Assembly (NCBI GenBank): GCA_963705155.1
Contig: CAVPJC010000016.1
Span: 50,776-114,775, forward strand
From: CAVPJC01 sp963705155
GTDB taxonomy: Bacteria; Chloroflexota; Anaerolineae; Anaerolineales; UBA4823
Reading direction: 5' to 3'
DNA: 64,000 nucleotides
How positions within the stretch are numbered: position 1 is the stretch's first letter; every line of letters begins with the position of its first letter. Below are positions 1 to 9,281 of this stretch, one piece after another. The position numbers and the translations under genes are program-made. Below the pieces are notes generated by a model. It did not search any database and was not told the origin of the DNA. It saw only the letters and a program-made list of their open reading frames with translations.

Positions 1-1
1 G

Positions 2-1318
2 GCCCTGAGTACAGGGGAGCAAATCCGGCTGCGCAAAGACGACCGCGGCTACGTCTTCCCCGATTTCGAGATCCGCAAGCCCGATCAGTTCGGCGGGCCG
101 CGCTGGCGCATGCAGGCCCTGGCGCAGCAGTTCCCCGGCGATCGCCGCGGCCTGGAGCGCTACTGGCGCGATTACCTGCGCTTCACCGGCGTGATGACCC
201 TGGCGCGGCGCATGGAACATGCCCGGGGCGTGAGCGCCCGCTACTGGCAGGCGCGGCTGTACCTGCGCCTGCTGCCGCTGCTGCCCAAATTGGGCTGGAG
301 CGCCGAGCGCCTGATGGCCGGTTACTTCCAGTCGGAGAAGCTGCGCGGCGTGTTCATCACCATCCTGGCCGATTTTTTCACCCCGCCCAGCCAGTTCCAG
401 GGGCTGGGGGTGTTTGCCATCAACCCCGAGCCGGCCTTCGATTGCCGCCAGCCCAAAACCCTGGCGCCAGATACCGAGCAGCTCTACCACTACAGCGTGC
501 TGGGGGGCATGTCCACCCTGGTGGAGGCGCTGGCGGCGAAGATCAGCGCCCACGGCGGGCGGCTGCTCACCGGGCGGGCGGCGGTGAAGGTGCTGCTGGA
601 AAACGGGCGCGCCAGCGGCGTGCAGGATGCCGCCGGCGAGACCCACCCTGCGGATGTGGTCGTGGCCTCCGGCGGGGTGCGCGAGCTGTTCACGGATCTG
701 GTGGGGGAGGAGCACCTGCCGGCAGGGTACGCTCAAAAAGTGAACGCGATCCCGCTGATGGATTCGGTTTTCATGATGCACCTGGGCGTCGATTACGACC
801 CTTCACCCTGGCTGCACGGCGTGTGCACGTATTTCTACGGCAGCTATGATGTGGAGGGGGAGGTGCGGCGGGCGAAGGCCGGCGAGTATCACCAGGGGGC
901 GGCCGGTTTTGTGGTGCATGCCCCCAGCCTGCACTCGCCCGAGATGGCCCCGCCCGGCTGTCACGCCCTGACGGTTTACACGATCTGCCCCGACCGTTTG
1001 AAAGACGGCGATTGGGCTTCCCGCAAAGAGGAATTTGCCGGCAGGCTGCTGGATTACGCCGGAGAGCGCATCCCCGGTCTGCGCCGGCACATCCAGGTGT
1101 GCGAGATCCTCACCCCCGAAGATTTTCGCGCCCGCACCCACCTGGCGCATCACGCTTTTGGCGGGCTGGCCCCGCACGTGGGCGCCTGGCGCGCCCCGCA
1201 CCAGACCCCCATCCCCGGCCTGTGGTTTGTGGGCGCCCAGAGCGAGAGCGGCGGCGGCGTGAACGCCGTCATCCCGGCGGCCTATAAGACGGCCATGAAG
1301 ATCGCCGCGCAGGGTTAG
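2..1318 (+). CDS. FAD-dependent phytoene desaturase-like oxidoreductase (5' truncated)
   Basis: The frame is open from the first bases of the window, so the N-terminus with the FAD Rossmann motif lies outside; about 438 residues are visible. The C-terminus has the conserved second FAD-binding region of the phytoene desaturase / amine oxidase fold: GLWFVGAQ, then SGGGVNAVIPAAYKTA. An internal YSVLGGMSTLVEALAAKI segment matches the family's substrate-domain motif. The family oxidises carotenoid-type or other hydrophobic substrates with FAD, but the substrate cannot be named here. It is intact over the visible part, and 240 bp of repeat-rich DNA follow it. Confidence 0.85.
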   Translation, partial: ALSTGEQIRLRKDDRGYVFPDFEIRKPDQFGGPRWRMQALAQQFPGDRRGLERYWRDYLRFTGVMTLARRMEHARGVSARYWQARLYLRLLPLLPKLGWSAERLMAGYFQSEKLRGVFITILADFFTPPSQFQGLGVFAINPEPAFDCRQPKTLAPDTEQLYHYSVLGGMSTLVEALAAKISAHGGRLLTGRAAVKVLLENGRASGVQDAAGETHPADVVVASGGVRELFTDLVGEEHLPAGYAQKVNAIPLMDSVFMMHLGVDYDPSPWLHGVCTYFYGSYDVEGEVRRAKAGEYHQGAAGFVVHAPSLHSPEMAPPGCHALTVYTICPDRLKDGDWASRKEEFAGRLLDYAGERIPGLRRHIQVCEILTPEDFRARTHLAHHAFGGLAPHVGAWRAPHQTPIPGLWFVGAQSESGGGVNAVIPAAYKTAMKIAAQG

Positions 1319-1561
1319 CCGGGGAGAGGGATTTTTTAAACCACGAACCACACGAAATACACGAACGGAAAAACCGGGGATGAAGGGGTTGCTTCGCTCG
1401 CTCGCAACGAAGTATCCCTTGCTGTGGGCACAACAGGTTCCGTTCTCTTTGTCAGATGGCGAAACAGGGGTGAGGCTGTTGCGGAATCCGGTTTTTCCGG
1501 TGTAGAGCTGTGCTTTTTGCCCGGCTGCGGGGCATGGGGATGCCCGGGCTGCAAGGGATGG
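1319..1561. repeat. Intergenic dispersed repeats (CACGAA unit and GGGCAT hairpin)
   Basis: No gene. At 1338-1368 is a copy of the CCACGAA..CACGAAATACACGAA repeat that recurs near 10805, 14880 and 23611. At 1530-1545 is the hairpin GGGCAT-gggg-ATGCCC, which recurs at 4271, 14961, 23656 and 23777. Confidence 0.7.
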
Positions 1562-2464
1562 TTATTGGGCGTGGCGCTGCCAGATGGAAAGCCAGGTTTG
1601 AGCGGCGTCGTTTTCCAACGTCAGGCGGTGGTTGGCCTGGATTTCACCTTTTGCCAGGTGCACCTGCACATCCTGCCAGACGCCGTTCGGACTGGTTTCG
1701 ACGCCGGTGATATTCTTGCGCGGGCAAAAAGTGAAGCGCCATCCATAGGAGGTGGTGTTGGCGGGGCCGTCTTCGATCAGGATCAATTCCCGGCCGGTGA
1801 GGGCGATCAGGCTGGCAGGCGCGGCCAGCCGGCGAAATATGCGTCCGTAGCGCTTCAAAATGCGGGGCTGAAAGACAAAATCCAACAATCCATCGCCGGG
1901 CTGGAGGGCGTAAATCTGTAATCCGTTTCTGAACTTCATCGAGCGCTGTTGGATCTTTTCCAGCAGCGCGCCGGTCATCCCGTCATTCGACTGCACGGCG
2001 TGAGCCGGCTCACCCATCAAAAAAAGCAGGCGGCCAAGCTCGGGCTGGATCAGATCGTGACGGACGGTGTTGTACTCCACCACGATGCGCCGCTGGGCGC
2101 CGCCAGACACACCGCACAACTCGAGCCTGCCATACAGCAGCACCAGGCTCAGGTGAGCGTAGATCAGGCTGTCGCTGCGCAGGTAAACGGCCTGGCCCGC
2201 CTGCCCGGACGGGTTTGCCCCCTGGAGGTGCAGCACCCCGCCGGTGGTGAAAAGCAGCGCCTGCACGGGGAGTCTGCGCACGCCTCCCCGGCCTGCCGCT
2301 TTTTGCAGCAGGGTTTGGGGCGGGACGACGAAGATGGTGCGGATCGGGTCGTCAGATAGGAGCGAACCTTCTGCCAGCAGACGGAGCTCGGCGGGCAAAT
2401 CTGCCACGGTCTCAGCCTGGTAAGGATGCCCGGCGCGGCGGGAGTAAATATTAGGGGCTGGCAT
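1562..2464 (-). CDS. Hypothetical protein, last gene of the fluoride-riboswitch unit
   Basis: A 300-residue protein starting MPAPNIYSRR. I recognise no domain. It is soluble-looking, mixed alpha/beta, without signal peptide or membrane segment. ATG at 2464 has GGAAG about six bases upstream. A GTG at 2524 is also in frame and would overlap the upstream phosphatase by 14 bp, so coupled translation is possible. It lies directly downstream of the histidine phosphatase on the same strand with no terminator seen between them, so it is probably under the same fluoride riboswitch. Function unknown. Confidence 0.6.
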   Translation of the reverse strand: MPAPNIYSRRAGHPYQAETVADLPAELRLLAEGSLLSDDPIRTIFVVPPQTLLQKAAGRGGVRRLPVQALLFTTGGVLHLQGANPSGQAGQAVYLRSDSLIYAHLSLVLLYGRLELCGVSGGAQRRIVVEYNTVRHDLIQPELGRLLFLMGEPAHAVQSNDGMTGALLEKIQQRSMKFRNGLQIYALQPGDGLLDFVFQPRILKRYGRIFRRLAAPASLIALTGRELILIEDGPANTTSYGWRFTFCPRKNITGVETSPNGVWQDVQVHLAKGEIQANHRLTLENDAAQTWLSIWQRHAQ

Positions 2465-2510
2465 TACACGCTTCCGATCCTGAACGGGCTGCCGCAAAGG
2501 GTGAGGATTG

Positions 2511-3135
2511 TCATGAGGAACCACCTTTGCGCAAATGGGACGTGTTGTTCATGGAGACGAGCACAAAATCGTTATCTTTGACTTCGAACACGTTGATGGC
2601 GCAGGTGTCCTGCCGGATGCGCCAGAAGTTTTCGTTGCCCAGCCCCAGAACCCCCAGCAGGATGATGCGGTTGATCACCGTGTGTCCGACCAGGACGATC
2701 GTACCTCCGGGATGGCGGGCAGCCAGCTCGGTCACGGTCTGCATGAGGCGGGCGCGCAGGGCCTCCAGGGTTTCTCCGCCGGGGATGCGCGCCAGCTGCG
2801 GGCGGTTGTACCAGGCGTCGATCTGCTTCGGGCCACCGCCGGCGGGCTTCTTCCGGCGTCAGGCCCTGCCACTCGCCATAATCGATATCGGCCAGGCCGG
2901 GGTGAATTTGAACCTGCAGGTTGAAATGCCGGGCAATTGCCTCTGCGGTCCGGATCGAGCGCGAGAGCGGGCTGGTGTAAACGGCGGTGGGGCGCCATTC
3001 GTCTGCCACGCAGCGCCCGGTGGCTTCCGCCTGGGCCAGACCGGTTTCGTTCAGCGGCACATCGGCCCGGCCGCGGAAGCGCTCAAAGCGGTTCCATTCG
3101 GTCTGGCCGTGGCGGACAAGGATGATGGTGGTCAT
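2511..3135 (-). CDS. Histidine phosphatase (phosphoglycerate mutase-like), frameshifted
   Basis: Starts MTTIILVRHGQTEWN, with the catalytic RHG at residues 8-10. It continues through YTSPLSRSIRTAEAI and the ADIDYGEWQG motif. The second catalytic histidine, in IVLVGHTVINR, is in another frame: one base is missing near 2825, where PEAD should run into IDAWYNRPQLARIPGGE. Family members remove phosphate from small molecules by a phosphohistidine intermediate. An upstream ATG at 3156 is an alternative start. The gene lies just behind a fluoride-type riboswitch and its terminator. Phosphoglycerate mutase-type genes are among those known to be fluoride-controlled, since fluoride inhibits enolase. 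The frameshift may be a sequence error. Confidence 0.8.
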
Positions 3136-3173
3136 GGGGGTGGCTGCTTTCTGCATTTTGCACCTGCGGCGAC

Positions 3174-3215
3174 AAAAAGCCTCTGCTGGGTGATTTTTCA
3201 TCACCGACAGAGGCT
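3174..3215 (-). terminator. Riboswitch expression platform: intrinsic terminator
   Basis: On the minus strand GCCUCUG and CAGAGGC form a stem around an inner GGUGAU/AUCACC stem, followed by UUUUU at 3178-3174. The 5' arm reuses the AGCCUC bases that form the aptamer pseudoknot, so ligand binding and termination exclude each other, giving an ON switch. Confidence 0.8.
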
Positions 3216-3264
3216 GTCAGCCGGAAACCGGCGGTTTGAACTTTATTGGCGAGCCTCATCGCTC
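3204..3264 (-). ncRNA. Fluoride riboswitch aptamer (crcB motif)
   Basis: The minus strand reads GAGCGAUGAGGCUCGCC, a 10-base spacer, AAACCGCC, a GCCGG/CCGGC hairpin, then GGCUGACAGCCUCUGUC. This matches the known crcB layout: P1 (GCGA/UCGC), a P2 hairpin, and a pseudoknot between GAGGCU in the first loop and AGCCUC at the 3' end. The spacer after P1 is longer than in the compact Thermotoga example. It begins at the predicted transcription start and ends in a competing terminator before the histidine phosphatase. Confidence 0.8.
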
Positions 3265-3270
3265 GGTTGG

Positions 3271-3299
3271 ATTGTAATTCTTTGCGCAATCGACGTCAA
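3271..3299 (-). promoter_or_regulatory. Promoter of the riboswitch unit
   Basis: Minus-strand -35 TTGACG (3299-3294), a 17-bp spacer and -10 TACAAT (3276-3271). Transcription would start near 3264, the first base of the aptamer. Confidence 0.75.
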
Positions 3300-3354
3300 G
3301 CGATTGCGCCTCAAGCCGGGGAGTGCCCGGGCTTCAGAGAAGGCAGGGTGGGCC

Positions 3355-3500
3355 ATCCACGAATGAAAAGACTACGAATGAAGAGCTAAAGAAACCACAG
3401 ATAAAGATGCGGAATACTGCTGTGCGGATGGACACAGAAAAACAAAAATATCCGTGTCCATCTGGCTCTTATCGGTGTGATCTGTGGATTCTTTGCCAAT
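3355..3500. repeat. Dispersed CACAGAT-type repeat with inverted ends
   Basis: ACCACAGATAAAGATGC, GGATGGACACAG, then TCCGTGTCCATCTGGC and GATCTGTGGATTC. The two halves are roughly complementary, giving a long imperfect hairpin. Related copies lie at 23700-23945 and 29270-29690. No gene in 3300-3545. Confidence 0.65.
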
Positions 3501-3549
3501 GGCGCATAAACCCACCCTGCAGCGCCATCTATGAGCGTGCGAAAAGCCC

Positions 3550-3585
3550 GTTGCCATACAATATTGTGTTATACTGTATGGCAAC
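3550..3585. promoter_or_regulatory. Palindromic operator of the toxin-antitoxin pair
   Basis: A perfect 11-bp inverted repeat, GTTGCCATACA / TGTATGGCAAC, with a 14-bp spacer holding a TATACT -10-like box, right before the antitoxin ribosome site AGGAG (3586-3590). It fits the usual autoregulation of type II modules. Confidence 0.6.
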
Positions 3586-3597
3586 AGGAGCGTGAAA

Positions 3598-3842
3598 ATG
3601 GAAAAAACTAAGATCACTGTTCGTGTGGAAAGGGATGCTCTGGCAGCCGCCCGGCGCTATGCACAGCAGCACGACGCCACACTCACCAGCCTGGTGACGG
3701 AGTTTTTTCGTTCCGTGGCCCGGAGCGAACGCTCCGATCAGGCCACCCCCATCCTGGATGAGCTGACCGGCAGCCTAGCCCGCAGGCTTCTGTGGAGGAA
3801 TATCGTGAGCACCTCCAGCGAAAGCACCTCGGCGGTGAGTGA
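3598..3842 (+). CDS. DUF6364-like antitoxin, frameshifted
   Basis: Starts MEKTKITVRVERDALAAARR with AGGAG seven bases upstream of ATG 3598. The N-terminal strand TKITVRV followed by a helix (AAARRYAQQH, then LTSLVTEFF) is the ribbon-helix-helix-like DNA-binding pattern of DUF6364 antitoxins. After SLARQ one base is missing near 3785; the frame resumes as ASVEEYREHLQRKHLGGE and stops at 3842. The antitoxin would bind the PIN toxin and the palindrome upstream. Its stop overlaps the GTG start of the toxin, so translation is coupled. Confidence 0.7.
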
Positions 3843-4254
3843 GCCGCACGCGTTCTTTTCGATATCAACATTCTGCTGGATGTGCTGATGGAGCGCCATC
3901 CCCATTTCGCACCGGCTGCGGCAGCTTGGGCGCTGGCCGAAACTGGCAGAATCACAGGGCTGCTGGCCGCCCACAGCCTGCCGACCCTGTTTTACCTGTA
4001 CGCAAAGCACGCTCGCGTGAAAAGGCCAGCTATGTACTGCTGCGCCTGCTGGAAGTGTTCAAGGTAGCCGACATCACACAGGAAACGGTTGAGGCCGCCC
4101 TGGCTTTGGGTTGGGCGGATTTTGAAGATGCGCTTCAAATGGCTGCGGCTGCGCAGTCGGGCTGTTCCAATGTGGTCACGCGCAACCCGAAGGATTTCCC
4201 AGCGGCTCGGTGGCGGTCATCTCGCCGGTCGGACTGCTAGCGATCCTTTCTTGA
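3839..4254 (+). CDS. PIN-domain toxin (VapC-like), frameshifted
   Basis: The GTG at 3839 overlaps the antitoxin stop. The protein reads VLFDINILLDVLMERHP (first acidic residue of the PIN site), AALALGWADFEDALQMA (central acidic cluster), VVTRNPKDF and ISPVGLLAILS at the end. Frames change near 3852, 4005 and 4200, each consistent with a single-base indel. PIN proteins are Mg-dependent ribonucleases that cleave tRNA or mRNA when free of antitoxin. The gene is either dead or has sequence errors; all the recognisable motifs survive, which favours errors. Confidence 0.7.
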
Positions 4255-4270
4255 CCGGATTGGTTGCATG

Positions 4271-4294
4271 CCCCGGGCATGGGGATGCCCGGGG
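4271..4294. repeat. REP-like hairpin CCCCGGGCAT-gggg-ATGCCCGGGG
   Basis: Perfect 10-bp arms with a 4-base loop, between the PIN gene and the 3' end of the nSTAND gene. The best of at least five copies in the window. Confidence 0.8.
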
Positions 4295-4322
4295 TGCAAA
4301 AGGGGGTGGCAGGGGTCGTCCA

Positions 4323-7300
4323 TTATTTGTAGGATACCGGAGCTGGGCACTGTTCCACATGCAAATATTTTTTACACTCCCCCGTGGTCAGCGGGCGGGT
4401 TACGCGGGCTTGAGCCAGCGACAGCACTTCACCGATCTGCAAGAGGAAGATGCGCACAACGCCATCTCCACTGGCTACGGCAAGGTGAGCGCCGTTGTCG
4501 GTGCGGCTAAAACCAACCCCGGTCACGCCGCCGGCACTGCCCGGGAGAGTGAGGATTTCCTGACCTGTGGCAACATCCCATAACTTTGCCGTATTGTCTT
4601 CGCTGCCTGTGGCTACAATATTTCCCATCCGGGCTGAATGCGACAGACTGGATTGTGGAACTGTGACCGATCAGGGTCAGGATTTTGGAACCGGCTGCTG
4701 GGTCCCAGAGAATTGTCGGTCCCGTCTCCGCTCCCGGTGGCAAGCACCAATCCATCGGGACTGTAGGCTATGTCGCGGTAGGCCGGCTTTGTGCCCCTCG
4801 AGAGACAGTAACAGCTCGCCCGTTTTCACATCCCAGATTTTTGCGGTGGCGTCCGTGCTCGACGTGGCAAGATGGGTTCCATCCGGGCTGAACACCACCC
4901 CCAGTACCAGCCCTTGATGCCCGGTGATTTCATGCACAAGTCTCCCGGTGTTCGCATCCCAAACTTTTGCCGTGCCATCGAAAGCCGCCGGTGGCGATCA
5001 GGGTTCCATCCGGGCTGAAGGCAATATCGCGCACCCCAAATTGGTGCCCTGAAAGCGTGAGCAAGCTTCTCTGACCTGTAACGGTATCCCATACTATTAC
5101 CGTTCCATCCAGACTGCCGGTGGCAAAGCGTATTCCCATCGGGACTGAAAGCAACATTCAAGACTTCCAAGATCGTGTCCGTTCAAAGTCAGTCTGCGGT
5201 TCGCCGGTTTCGGCATTCCAGATTATTGCTGTGCCATCGCCTGCCATTGGTCACAAATTCCTGTGCATTCGGAGTTGTAAGACAACCCGTGTTCCATAGC
5301 CTGTCGACGGACTCGAAACAGTTACCCATTCACTACCCGGCATGATACTCCAGATTTTCACAGTCCCATCCAAGACTTGTGCTTGCCAGTCGATTTCCCA
5401 TCCGGGCTGAAGGCGAGACCTACCACCCAGCCGGTGTGCCCAACCAGTGTGAGCAGTTCGCTGCCCGGTGGCTGGCATCCCACAACTTGATATGCATTCC
5501 CGCTTACGTCCCGGCTAATAGTTGCCTTCCATCCGGGCTGAATGAATCAGAGCTAGCGTTTGGTATCGTGAAGAATCTCCTGGCTTCATCTTCGCAGAGA
5601 ACTGGTCTCGCCGAGATCGGGCATGTAACTGCCAGACATGGAATCATGCCATCGGAGAAGGCAAACTCGTTTTCCATCGGGGCTGAAGGTTGAGTCTTAT
5701 AACCACCCCGGTAAAACTCGGACGTAATCCTGCAGCAGTTCTCCGGTCACGGCATCCCATGATCTTCATCGCCGGATCGTCGCCTGGCGGTGACAAGCCA
5801 GCTTCCCATCCGGGCTGAAGGTTAACTCCTCGATTCCGTCGTATGTGCCCAGCCAGATACACGATGGAATTCGCCGTGCTGGACGTCCCAAATGATCGCC
5901 GCTCGGCATCCACGCCGCCGGTGGCAAGATATTTTCCATCGGCACTAAACGCAACAGCGATTACATCGGCTTGATGCCCATCGAGGGTTTGCAGGATGGT
6001 CGCCTGAAGCAGGATCATAGACTTTGAACTGGTTCGCTGTCGCAAGCGACGAGAAGCTCTCCCATCCGGGCTGTATGCAACGCGTTTCTGTGGAAACAAG
6101 ATCAGTCGGTTTGGTTGTGCCCGGCATGCGGCAGCAGTTCCTGCGCCGGTGGTGGCGTCCCAAAGGATGATCGTCCCATCATCTCCGATGGTGGCCAGTT
6201 GTTTTCCGTCCGGGCTGTAATGCTGCCGATAGCACTCTGCGTGTCATGATCCATCAAGGGTCATTCGGATCGGTGAAGAAACGATGGAACGGTGTAATGC
6301 CTCCAGAGATTCGGGGAGCACGGTTCCATCCACCGAGCTGCGTGGTCGAAACGGATTGCAGCGCCAGCAGGATACTGCGTTCAGGATCCACAGTCAGATT
6401 GTTGAGCGAGGCGGCGGCCAATTCACGTGATGTGGCAATACGCTTATCATTTTGCGCTGTGACAGCGGTTTGGCGTGCCTGCGAGCCAAAATACAAAGCC
6501 GTGAAGGCCATAGCAATAGCGCAACAATGAATGCGCCCGTCAGATACATGGCGCGCTTGCTCATTTGTTTTGCAAAACTGTGTTTGTTCTTCCGCGCGTT
6601 GTTTTTCAGACTCGGCCAGTTTCTGTGCCGCTTCGAGCTCGCGCTGGCGTTGCGCCTCACGTTCAGCGGCTTCTTGTTCAGCCCAGGCTAATGGATGCAT
6701 CCAGGAATTCACGTTCCAGTGTGATTCATCTCATCCATGTGAGTCGCCTGCCCATTCCTGAGCCTGGGTCAGGCGCGCACCGCGGTACAACAATTCCGGT
6801 TCACGATCGAGCGCATCCCATTCCTGGGCAGGCTTCGGTGAGACTGGCGGTGCAGGCGCAAGCCTTCGCGGTTATCTTCGAGCCAGCCGCGCAGCCTCGG
6901 CCATTCGCGGATCAGGGCCTCGTGCGCCACTTCCACCGTATCTTCGCCGGTGATGATCAGACGGGCATCTGCCAACACTTTCAATACAGTCTCGGGTTGT
7001 ATCTGCTTCTTCGGGTTTCAAGATTAATTCATTGAAACGTAGCACGGCGACGCGTATCACCGGTGGCGGTCTCATCGCCCAATTCGGTCAATCGCAGGAA
7101 AATACGGCGGGCAATCTCCTGCTGCTCATGCGAAGAACTGATCGTGCAAACACAGCCTCGGCGGTTTCAGCAATGGCGCCGCGCACACCGCCCGATGAGG
7201 TATAGCCGCTCAAGGTCATCATGCGACCGCGCCGTCTTTGCCAGGTTTCCATGAGCGCATGCGAGAGGAGCGGCAAAGCACCGGGCTCATGCCCCACATC

Positions 7301-8320
7301 GTGCAATAACAGATCGACCAGTCCCGTCTTCGAATTCCCAGCGACCGCGCTGGGCAGGTTCTTCGATGGCCCGCCGCAGTTCATCATCACTCATCGCTCC
7401 AATGTATTCCTGATTTTGTGCCAGCGCTTCTCGCAGCTGGATGTAATTGGCGCAGTGGGCATAGAAATCTGCGCGCATGTGCGATCAAGACGGTGACCGG
7501 GCCATCCGACTTCAGAGGCAGCCGTGAGCAGGTTACCGATAAAAGAAGTCGCTTTCTTCCTCCGAGCGGCATGAGCGCAAACAATTCTTCGAACTGGTCA
7601 ACGACCAACAGCAGGTGTGCATGCCTCCGCCGGTCCCAATTTGCGTTTTGCAAAGAGATGCAGACTGCGCAGAATCGCGTCTCCAGGTCATCCATCAAGC
7701 GTTGCAGTTGGCAGATGACGGAATCTTGTCGGATGCGAAATTGCTGCAAGATTTTCGAGCGGATGCGCGGTGGGGGTGAGCACATGAATATGCCAATCGG
7801 CGGATTTTTTATTCCATCGCAACGCAGGGATGCAACCCTGCTCGCACGAGCGATGATTTCCCGCTGCCCGATGCGCCAACAACGGCAAGAAAGCGCGCAT
7901 TCGCACGGTGACCCGCTCGAAGCCAGGGAAAGAATGCGTTCCGCCAGTTCTAGCGGTCAACGCTTCACGACCGACAAACAGGTCTGCATCGCGCTTCGTC
8001 GAAATAATTCAATCCCTTATAGGGGCAGAATCCCAAGCCCGGGCGCATCTTCACGGCGGACGTTGGCCGGCGAGATCCAGCAGGCGGGCAACCGCCTCGG
8101 GTTCATCCTCCAATCCAAGGGCGGAAACGAAACGAGCTTGAATGGTGGGGATATCGGGCAGGCGCAGGTTCTGTTCAAGGCGGCTGATCTGGGCATCGCT
8201 GTAGCCAACTGCAATGGATAATTCCATTTGTGTGATGCCGGCGCGGCGTCTCAGAAAACGGAGCAGATCACCAAAGGTGGTGAATTTTTCCAGTGTGGCT
8301 TCAGGGATTGAAGCGGACAT
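4323..8320 (-). CDS. HTH-nSTAND ATPase-WD40 repeat protein, many frameshifts
   Basis: One minus-strand gene of about 1,330 codons, read in many frame segments. Order: an XRE-type helix-turn-helix (8320-8060; FGDLLRFLRRRAGITQMEL, SDAQISRLEQ); the nSTAND entry CPYKGLNYFDEADADLF; Walker A GASGSGKSS near 7860-7890; Walker B LLLVVDQFEELFAL near 7600; ATPase-associated helices (EVAHEALIREWPRL near 6920); a coiled coil and a membrane-like segment near 6500; then about a dozen WD40 blades marked by FSPDG from 6230 to 4580. It ends VTRPLTTGECKKYLH. Such STAND proteins act as signal-sensing switches and often belong to conflict systems. About fifteen frame changes break it, with blade motifs kept in all frames, so recent damage or sequence error is likelier than old decay. 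Confidence 0.75.
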
Positions 8321-8492
8321 TTCCGCACTCCTTTCACGGCTAGAACCGTATTGAGTCTAGAATAGCATAAATTCGGCAATTTGGAGAATTTTGGTAGGAA
8401 ATGGCAAGAAAGGTAACCCACGGGATGCTACAGTGAGATACATCAAAGGCGATGCGCACGAGGCGCAAATCCAACCGCCAAAGGAGATCAAG

Positions 8493-8726
8493 ATGTTGGC
8501 AAATCGTTTATTCAATTTCTTTGTGGTCGTAATCCTGGTGGCGTTGATGGGGCTTACTGCATGGGAAGTCTGTGCCACGGCGGCTGTCGTATCGCAGGAA
8601 AACTCGTCAGCGACTGCATGCGCCAGCCTGCCTTCACGCTCTTCCATTCATACAGAGTATGTGGCGGAGAGGGGGCGCCGGATGGCGTACACCGAAGAAG
8701 GCCCCACCGGCGTGGACGGCGGTTGA
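8493..8726 (+). CDS. Small membrane-anchored protein (SIHTEYV/GPTGVDGG type)
   Basis: 77 residues from ATG 8493, with AAGGAGA nine bases upstream. One N-terminal transmembrane helix (FFVVVILVALMGL) is followed by a polar tail ending RRMAYTEEGPTGVDGG. The same kind of tail is common in small uncharacterised proteins of Anaerolineae. A +1 frame continues LILPAFQKS to 8752, which may be the real end. It is divergent from the nSTAND gene. Function unknown. Confidence 0.5.
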   Translation: MLANRLFNFFVVVILVALMGLTAWEVCATAAVVSQENSSATACASLPSRSSIHTEYVAERGRRMAYTEEGPTGVDGG

Positions 8727-8883
8727 TTTTACCCGCTTTCCAAAAATCGTGAATGTGGACGGTAAAAAGCCGCTTCTGACGGCATGGGCCGCGGAAAAAA
8801 CGTGATTGCTTTTCCCTTCGTTCCGCTCCGGGCAGGCTGCGAAGAGCACTCGCAACGACATTCGATCCAATGTGGAGACTGGC

Positions 8884-9066
8884 ATGAATTGCACGTACTT
8901 TATGGAATTACGCAGCAAGGAAAAAATCAATGATCTCATGGAAGAGGGGATGAGAAGCCAGGCCTGCCGCAGGTCGGGCGCTTCGAAGGCCGGGCTTTTT
9001 TCAAGACTTCCAAAACTCATCCTGGTCATTTTAGGGATCGTGGGGATCGTACAAATGGTTTTTTGA
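8884..9066 (+). CDS. Hypothetical small tail-anchored protein
   Basis: 60 residues starting MNCTYFMELRSKEKIN, with a C-terminal hydrophobic helix (LPKLILVILGIVGIVQMVF). No family recognised and the ribosome site is weak. The upstream 100 bp are a dispersed-repeat fragment (TTCGTTCCGCTCCGGGCAG). It may not be a gene. Confidence 0.3.
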   Translation: MNCTYFMELRSKEKINDLMEEGMRSQACRRSGASKAGLFSRLPKLILVILGIVGIVQMVF

Positions 9067-9127
9067 AGATCAAGAGCAGCCACAGAGCGATACCTCCGTT
9101 CAGGCAATTCTTAACCCGGCTTGTAAA

Positions 9128-9144
9128 GGCGCATGCCATGCGCC
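9128..9144. repeat. Hairpin GGCGCATG-c-CATGCGCC
   Basis: Perfect 8-bp arms in the 215-bp gap before the next gene. A relaxed version occurs at 10963-10980 over the start of the restriction-modification gene. Nothing else is seen in 9067-9281. Confidence 0.5.
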
Positions 9145-9281
9145 CTTACGACGTGGGCGGAACGGTTAAGATTGCGGTTATAATGGACGGATAATTGTCT
9201 GTTTATTGTTGCCCGGCAGCGTGGATAAAGAGAGCCCGCACACCCCATGCAACAAACCCGGCAAAGATCAGGAAGTGAAGC

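Noticed and set aside
2527..3366. 279-codon plus-strand open frame over the phosphatase and riboswitch
   Set aside because: The minus strand carries the RHG phosphatase, riboswitch and promoter; the plus frame has no motif.
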